NCBI GenBank assembly: GCA_949318235.1
Contig: OX439132.1
Span: 41,894,331 to 41,958,330, forward strand
Origin: Ecdyonurus torrentis
Lineage: Eukaryota > Arthropoda > Insecta > Ephemeroptera > Heptageniidae
Length of the DNA stretch: 64,000 nt
Reading direction: 5' to 3'
Shown here: positions 12,831 to 64,000 of the stretch, piece by piece
Numbering within the stretch: the first letter of the stretch is position 1
Layout of the letters: each line of letters opens with the position of its first letter
Notes under the pieces: generated by a model
The model's database searches: none
Seen by the model: only the letters and a program-made list of their open reading frames with translations
What the model was told of the DNA's origin: nothing
Position numbers and translations under genes: made by a program

Positions 12831-15672
12831 GTAGTTATATCGGTATTATATCGATTAGCACGTCCAAATACCAAAAATATCCAATCCATTTATAATATTG
12901 ATATGGAACTTTTATTTTTTTAATGATACCGCAGTTTCATATTATTTTAGTTTCCAAAATCAAAACAGTACCTTAAAAACGATTATTATCTCATACAATA
13001 AAATATTTTGTGTCAAATACAGTATAATATATAAAGATGTAGGTTTTAGTCACAATTTAAAAGTTTATTAGAAAAAATAACACGTGTAATTTTCTTCTTC
13101 TAAACTTACTTTATAGATATATATTTTCTAATTTTTATCATTTTCATCGAACAAGTGACACTTGAAAGTTTTTGTGTTGTTATTAGTGACTCTTGGTCAC
13201 CTGTGCTCCATGTTGTATTCACACCTTAGTATAAATATCTAGTAAAAATATAATAGGATCTTGTTTCTTTTCTCTTGTAGTCGTATATTAACTATGGAAC
13301 AAGTTGAATAAAGATCATTAAAATTGCAGTATTTCACCGTTCTGAACGTATTTTTTATATATACGAAAAATAAAACTATTTGTGTTGTGTCTCATTTAAA
13401 ATTGAAGACGTGTTCCAATAAAAGTAAAAAACTTTCTATATATATCAATTTAACGAGTTTGATTTTCAAAACTTTATAAAGTAATGTGTAATATAAGTAG
13501 ATCAAAACTTTTTTTTTTTTTTGTTATTGTTGTTGTTGTTCTAATGCAAACTAATTTATTTTGTAATATATATAACAACATTATATTTGAAACTGGAAAT
13601 TTAGAACTTTGATTTTGTAATAATAATAATATCTAATCATATTTACTAACAAAATTAATCACGATTACTTGTGGTTGTGAGATCAATTAGGCTCACACAG
13701 GTGTGATATTCGGAGCACTATAGTTTAGTAATATGCATTTCCTGTATAATGTCTGTGTAAGCTTATATAACTATAAGATCTGTCCTTAATTATTACGTCT
13801 TTTGTAAATATAAGAAATCGTATTTTATTTTTTTGTAAGAAAAAGTGATTGTTTAAATGTACTTGAAGATTATTTTGCCGCGATTGAAATCAAATGTATT
13901 ATTGATGATGTGTAGATTGCAATGTGAATCCGTTACCTTGTGAACGCGTGGTTTATTACCTGGAAAAAAGAAAGAAAGATAAAAAAAAAATATATATTAA
14001 AATATTACTAAAAAAATGCAGTGAAATCATAATCATAATTATCAATGCCAAAAAAAAAGTAAATTATAAGAGATTTTCTTCATCAGATTACTGAACTGAT
14101 ATTTTGTGTGGAAAATTTTACATTAATTTTAATTGAAATAAAAATAACTTGCATAACTTAAAGTGGGTAAACGTTGTTTAATGCTTCTGCCTTTTTTCCT
14201 CTCTCTCTCTCTCTCTCTTCTTTTTCTTCATTTTATGTGATTAACTGACTGAAGAAGAAAACAATGCTTTTGCAAGAGCAACTCCTTCTGGAAACAGTTT
14301 CAAAATGTGACTATTTGTGAAATAAATATTATGTACTATACAAACATGTGTGAAAATAAAAATTATAATTTTAAGAATATTACTGCAAAATCATAACATT
14401 ATATAACTCTTTTATAATTTCTTCTCTATAATACATTATATTATGTATAAAATATTTTAATTCTATAACAAAGTTATTGTCTTGCGATTATGGTCAAGGC
14501 TCATGTAATAGAGCTTGAGTAGCCTTGGTTATACGTCTTAAATTAACATCAAGTATATTATTATTATTATGAATTAATTAATAAAGTTAAAAAATGCATC
14601 ATACAAAAATTTGTATTCTAATTAAAATTATAAAAATTTAGGATTGAAATACCAGTTTTTGTCATGAAATTATTAATTTATTATTAAACACCAAGGTGTA
14701 CTGTACATATACATACACAAACATCATAGATACGTACATTGCACTCTACCGGTCTACAGTTTTGCATAAATAGAACTATAAAACATAACGTAAAAAATAA
14801 TAATTAAAAAAAAAAAAAAAAAAGGTTATAATTTTTCCGTACTGGAAACAAGCCTTTACTGAATTATATCAAAGAGCAAAAGTCATAATATTGATATTTA
14901 CGTATGGCTTAATAATTTGCATAATTAACATCCATAATATGTCCTGAAGCACTGCAAAGCGTATTACATGCTTTTATGATTCATGATTTTTATTTTTAAA
15001 TGCATTATTATTATATATAGTCATCTCTTTAAGGTAATTGGGAAGAGCATTTTTACAAATCTATGGTACTCAATATTTAGGGCTCTTAATAAAATTGGAT
15101 TGAATTACTCCCCCAAACTCATTATTATGCATGGGAAAGTATAAAGTTAAAAGTCTCATTATTTGACAAGAAATAAAATAATCACGGTATATATAAAAGT
15201 AAAGTTCATAATTTATTAGTTAAAATATAATCAAGCAGTGCAAAATTTAAATAATACCAAATGTACTTTACTTTACCTCCCATTTAACTTATTAAAGAGA
15301 AAGGAAAAGAAAAAAAATATATATGTATAATATAAAAAAGCACGTATTTGTTTATGACATATTTATATTTATTTCATTTTCTCATTATTAAGGTAAAAAC
15401 ATTGAGAGTTATAAATTAAATTTGCTCCAGAAACATTCTAAGAAATGATAACTGGTCCTTTTTTACATCAACTTCCCTTTCATTTTCTTCTTAATTCATG
15501 GATTAAATTATTAAGTATTATACAAGCTATGAGCAGCACCATATGGAGTAAATAAATAATTTAATATTATATGTATAGATTTTTGTGCAAGATAAAATAT
15601 TATTACATATAATTTTATATTTGAGTTATGTAGAGCTTTGAACTTTATGTTTAAATAATAATAATAATGTAT

Positions 15673-15782
<110 letters not shown>

Positions 15783-16130
15783 CATCAAACTGGAGCAATT
15801 ATTGTTGAAATAAATATGTTGGAGACCGCCGCCACCGTTTGTCTGTTGTTACATATTAATGTAATGGAAAGGAATTAGCTGCAGGCTTTTTTATATAGGA
15901 ATGATCTGGATTTATTCAATCTGCAGTGAATAAGACATTTTAAGAGGGTTAAAAGATCTTAATAATTTTATTACATTTAAATTTTACTTTTTATTTTATG
16001 TATTTTCTTATTGGGAATTGGGAATTATTTTATTAATTTTTTTAGTTAGCTCACGTAAATTTTTTTTTAATGTAATGTAGTCTTTATATTAAGTAATCTC
16101 TACATTCTATAATTTCTATAATTTGTATAG

Positions 16131-16440
16131 AAATCGTATACATGAAATTTTTTAAAATTACATAATTTAGGCTGTATTTATATGACATTTATAGCATAAA
16201 TGATTTTAAAATAGAACAATATGATGCACAACATAACATTCATGCTATGTGACATAGTTATTGTATGAGTTTTAGAATAGATTATGCTGTATTGACCAAA
16301 TTGTGCTGAAAATGGGCTATAGCATAATTATTACGTATTTATTTTTGTCCTTGTATTGTACGTGAAATATATTAAAATTACTTAATTTAAGCTGCATTGA
16401 ATAATTACTATATTGTAGAGCACAAATGTTATTATTTTGG
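16131..16440. repeat. Two degenerate units of about 200 bp
   Basis: The motif series TTAAAATTAC(A/T)TAATTTA(G)GCTG(T/C)ATT ... TAGCATAAATG / TAGAGCACAAATG occurs twice, near 16150 and 16370. Related fragments occur near 16800-16900 and 21000-21110. Confidence 0.5.
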
Positions 16441-16486
16441 AGTAATAAACATCTTAACTATTTTGCTATATGTAGTATATAATAGC

Positions 16487-16794
16487 TATAGAGTCTATGC
16501 ATTCATGTTAAAGTAAACGCCATGTTGGATAACTCAATAACATGGGTGGCATAGAAAAAAAAATCATTTTGCCAGTTTAAAAACACTATTCATTATTTTT
16601 GAGAGCATTGATGCTGTAAATATGTTGAATTAGTATCTCAAGTATGTGAGAAAAATAACAATAACAAAAAATCAAACAATTTCCCAAAGAAAATTGGCTT
16701 AAATGAAGTTTGTCCTATACTGAGCAATGTTATGCACTACTCCAGTATGGCCTCCAAGTGCAATAAATAGGACGTCATCCGCATACACCCTATA
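16487..16794 (+). mobile_element. TATAGG-ended MITE, copy B
   Basis: 308 bp, from TATAGAGTCTATGCATTC to GCATACACCCTATA. Shared internal blocks include CGCCATGTTGGATAACTCAA and TGAATTAGTATCTCAAGTA. It lies beside degenerate repeats at 16131-16440. Confidence 0.87.
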
Positions 16795-17788
16795 CAATAT
16801 AAATGCATACATTATGTTTTAATGCATAAATGTTGATTGCATTGAGGTCTTAAAATTATGGTTTGTATTTATTCTTGTCCGTGTAAATGCATTATAGTAC
16901 TTGTATTAGGCCTTACTGCTGGTATGCTAGTAGTGATTCTATCACTTGAGAACAAAAAACAATGTTGTACAACATTTATATGCGCTTCTACAACATAGTA
17001 CCTTAGTTGATGGGCGTTAACTGCATTACTATATGTTATACACACGATTATCATTTTATCATTCAAACACAGCGCGTATTTTTCTCATAGGAATAACATT
17101 GCAAATTTAGCAGAAGTTCATGGTGAAATATATTATCAAAAATCGTGTTTAAATCAAAGTAACTTTCCAGTGGAGCTTTATTTCTTTAGTATATTATATG
17201 ATGCTAGGTAAATTTATTGTATAGTTTTAGCCACCATAACAATATAACTCTTTACATTTCGTGATACAAAAGAATTTTATTAATTTGGCATCAATTTAGA
17301 AAATATTGACTCAATATCGTGATCACACTTGCATATTTTTTGATAATTCTTACAAATTAAATTGTAATAAATTTTTATATGCCCAGACACTCTTATTATT
17401 ATTACAGCTTATCCTATAGTACCCAGCATAATATAGGCCTACTTTCAGTACAACGCTCTTGTATAATATACAGAAACAGAGAGAGGAAAAAGAAAACGTT
17501 TTGTTATGTATGTATAACTTATGCATACAGAGATCAATACAGTTAATCTTTATTTGGTCAAAGCAAGTGCAATGTAATAAAGTATTATGTTAGGTAATCA
17601 TTATTATATTTTATAACAAACTCATATGCTATATACCTGTATATTATAATATGTGTGTGTTTATATATATATATATAATGCATAATACACGTGCAAGCTA
17701 TATAACCTAACCTCTTTCTTTCATTTCTCATTTAAATATTAATTTTAACATTTATGTTCACGCTTCTATGTATCGTACCTGATAAACG

Positions 17789-17792
<4 letters not shown>

Positions 17793-17850
<58 letters not shown>
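17793..17850. repeat. (AT)n microsatellite
   Basis: About 29 AT units. A shorter tract lies at 17661-17677. Confidence 0.95.
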
Positions 17851-17852
<2 letters not shown>

Positions 17853-18137
17853 GTACGGGTACGTATAATTTATGTTATAGACTTTTTAATTGTTTCAATA
17901 CTCTTATAAATGTATATTGGAGATTTACATATTTTATATATCAACCAAAAAAAAAATGAATGTGTTCTCTCCATTCTTTTTTATTTTTAAAGTTGTAAAT
18001 TAAAATTTGCCTTCTTTTAATTGTGAAATCTTCTTTTATTTTTTAAATTTAAATTTTTATTTTTATTAAAAGAGAAATTTTCCACACTATAAAGTAGTAA
18101 TTATCAAATTAATTAAAACATAGTAATAATAGTGACT

Positions 18138-18152
18138 TTTCTTCTTCTTCTT

Positions 18153-18182
<30 letters not shown>
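18138..18182. repeat. (TTC)n microsatellite
   Basis: About 15 TTC units; the only sizeable trinucleotide tract in the window. Confidence 0.95.
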
Positions 18183-18183
<1 letters not shown>

Positions 18184-18649
18184 ATGTATATTTTTTTGCT
18201 ATATATATATGATATATATAATAGAAATTTCAAAATTTATTTTATTATAGTACACATATAACTGCTTTTTTTAAAGACTATACAACTCGTGTTTTTACTG
18301 CAAAAAAAAGTAAACGGAAGCTTTTTTTTTTTTTTTTTACTTTCTATTAAAAGATATTATATTTATAATCTCTCGATCATATATAATATTTTATATTGTG
18401 TTAACTGCTTGCTATATTATAGTAAAAGTTACAGCAAAGTATAAAAGCAGTAAAAATATTTCAATGTTTTGGATAATCAAGTGAACGTATGTCTCGTCTG
18501 TCTCGTGAGGGTCCCTCCCTAATTTGATGCTAAAATAAAAAGTCGATCAATTTAAAATATTTAGACATTTTAAAATGTTGGTATGTTATATGAAGTTACA
18601 ACACAAGTCTTAATTTTGTATTTAAAATTGTATGCGTCAGTTTGAAATG

Positions 18650-18745
18650 TAGACAATGAGAATCCATAGTAGTAGAAGCTAGTAGTTTAAAACTGATACT
18701 CACTATCAACATTTCATGCATTGGCTCTAAATATTCATGATTATT
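18650..18745 (-). repeat. Dispersed repeat, inverted partner of 24991-25072
   Basis: CAATGAGAAT..TAGTAGAAGCT and CATTTCATGCATTGGCTCTAAA are reverse complements of the blocks at 24991-25072. Confidence 0.65.
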
Positions 18746-19011
18746 CATCATTGCGATTTTTTCTCCAATTTTTCTAAAATTAAAGTACATGGATGTAATC
18801 AATTTATTACTATACATAATAATTTTCATGTGTTATTCTATTATTATAATTTCTCTTTTATTCTATTATGATTATTATTATTTTTTTTAAACTTAATTTA
18901 TAATAAGAATATTCATTTTACTTTATTATTAATTTAATTACTTAAATTAAAATGTTTTGATGACTTAATAACATGTTTTAGTTATATTGTTCTATTATTT
19001 AAATGTTTACA

Positions 19012-19021
<10 letters not shown>

Positions 19022-19085
<64 letters not shown>
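19022..19085. repeat. (AT)n microsatellite
   Basis: About 32 AT units. Confidence 0.95.
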
Positions 19086-19088
<3 letters not shown>

Positions 19089-19370
19089 TAATTTGCCTAT
19101 GTTGTATATGCCTAGATATAGTTTATTTCTGTTTTAGATGTAATATATAAATTTAAGCTGTACTAACGTAAGATCTACTTTATTCATAAGAATCTATGTA
19201 TTAAATTTAACGTGATCATGCATTTATGCCACTGATTGCAACAAAAATAAATGAATAAATCATATTCAAATGCATAAAGATTATAAAAAAATTATCCAGA
19301 AATTTATACTAGAGATCAAACAGTTTAAATTGTTACTTTTTAACAGGGAATGTTTACTAACAGTGCATCG

Positions 19371-19610
19371 GTATACTGTCTACTATTAAAATGGGTATCA
19401 GAGAGACTATAGAGAGTATATTCTAATGTTTATGAAGAACCCATCATTTATATTTTCAATCTTTTCATACTTGCACTGACACTATAGCTTTTCAAAGTTT
19501 GAATATTTAGTGAAAATTGTTAATGCTTTGACGCACAATCAATGCATTTTATTTAGGTATACTTTCTAAACATTTGTGCTTTGGGTATAAACATTTATTT
19601 TCTGAGTGTA
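19371..19610 (-). repeat. Dispersed repeat, inverted partner of 24319-24552
   Basis: GTATACTGTCTAC..AATGGGTAT, TTTGACGCACAATCAATGCAT and AAACATTTATTTTCTGAGTGTA are reverse complements of blocks at 24319-24552 in mirrored order. Confidence 0.75.
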
Positions 19611-20478
19611 GGGTTGAAGGTGCACTGTACTGTATTCCACATCATATTATATTTTGACACCATATATTTTGCAGGCCTTGAATAAATAAGAATGTTAATA
19701 TAGTGAGTGACAGTGACATGATCCAAACACACACACACACACACAAAAACAATATCATTGTATTTTATTATCAAAATTTCTAACACTTAACTATTCCTTT
19801 AAACTTCATATCACGTAAAAACAATTCACTTCATAATGTGACCCGCTACTTTTTTTTTTTTTTTTTTTTCATTTTTATCGTAATACGTGTTTATGAGAAT
19901 CTCAGTTACACTCACATTTATACACAATATACAGTACAAAAAAAAAAAAAAAAAAAAAAAAAGGTCTATAAAAGTTATGAAAAGGAGTGAAAGCACCGCT
20001 AAACTGCTATAAGATAGAATTTTTTGTTGTTGTTTCATCTTTTTGTAATAATATGATGCGTCGTTGTTTATTTTATGAATGATGGAATTAACCTATATTT
20101 TTATTATACACTGTTATTTTATTTTATTTTTTTACTTTTTTACTTCTTATAAAGAAAATATTTCAAAATAGCCTTGTCAAGATCATCAAAATTAAAGTAA
20201 ATATTTAAAATAATACCATATTTAAGGTTTCGGTGTCTTGTGTTTTTAGTTAAATTGACATATCACTATATAATTGTGCAATTTTAATGATATACCAAAA
20301 TATTTAAAATTCATACGTCAAAATATGAGTTGATAGAAACACAAACACTACATCTTTATTTAATAATAATAATAATAAACTAACATTTCTACAGGTAAAA
20401 ATTATAAGTATAAATAAACAAATCTTGACGTTTCCGATGCTGCGTAGATACCAAATGTAATTAAACTCCAAATGGGAT

Positions 20479-64000
<43,522 letters not shown>

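Overview
The window looks like nuclear DNA of an animal, probably an invertebrate. It is very AT-rich outside the exons, has GT-AG introns with animal-type splice sites, and is crowded with dinucleotide microsatellites, long A/T runs and short non-autonomous transposon-like repeats. I cannot assign a phylum. I see no bacterial, viral or organellar genes.

One protein-coding gene is supported, on the + strand from about 22.5 kb past the right edge. It encodes a CEP350-family centrosomal protein (the CEP350/CCDC187 group). Twelve exons can be joined with every splice phase matching: 22552-23076, 56704-56967, 59501-59701, 59777-60006, 60088-61536, 62156-62356, 62651-62813, 62889-63014, 63213-63331, 63399-63523, 63639-63740 and 63977 to the edge. 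They give about 1,176 residues: a Ser/Pro/basic N-terminal part, a conserved HYS... helical segment, an IQ motif, and a charged helical block typical of CEP350. The last exon runs off the window, so the C-terminal part (including the CAP-Gly domain expected of the family) is outside. The true start may also lie upstream.

The first visible intron is about 33.6 kb and holds most of the window. Its most striking content is at 31.9-34.3 kb. There, 418-bp units, each with a tRNA-like segment carrying A and B boxes, lie in tandem in one orientation (three tRNA-like copies) and then in the opposite orientation (three more). This makes a nearly perfect head-to-head palindrome whose outer ends abut (TA)n tracts.

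The rest is repeats: a TTAA-flanked MITE family (four copies), a TATAGG-ended MITE family (three copies), several fold-back hairpin elements, a hAT-like MITE with a 7-bp flanking duplication inside a CEP350 intron, other dispersed repeat pairs, and long (TA), (GA)/(TC) and (AC) tracts. The first 22.5 kb contains no gene I can support. It may be upstream intergenic DNA or an earlier intron of the same gene.
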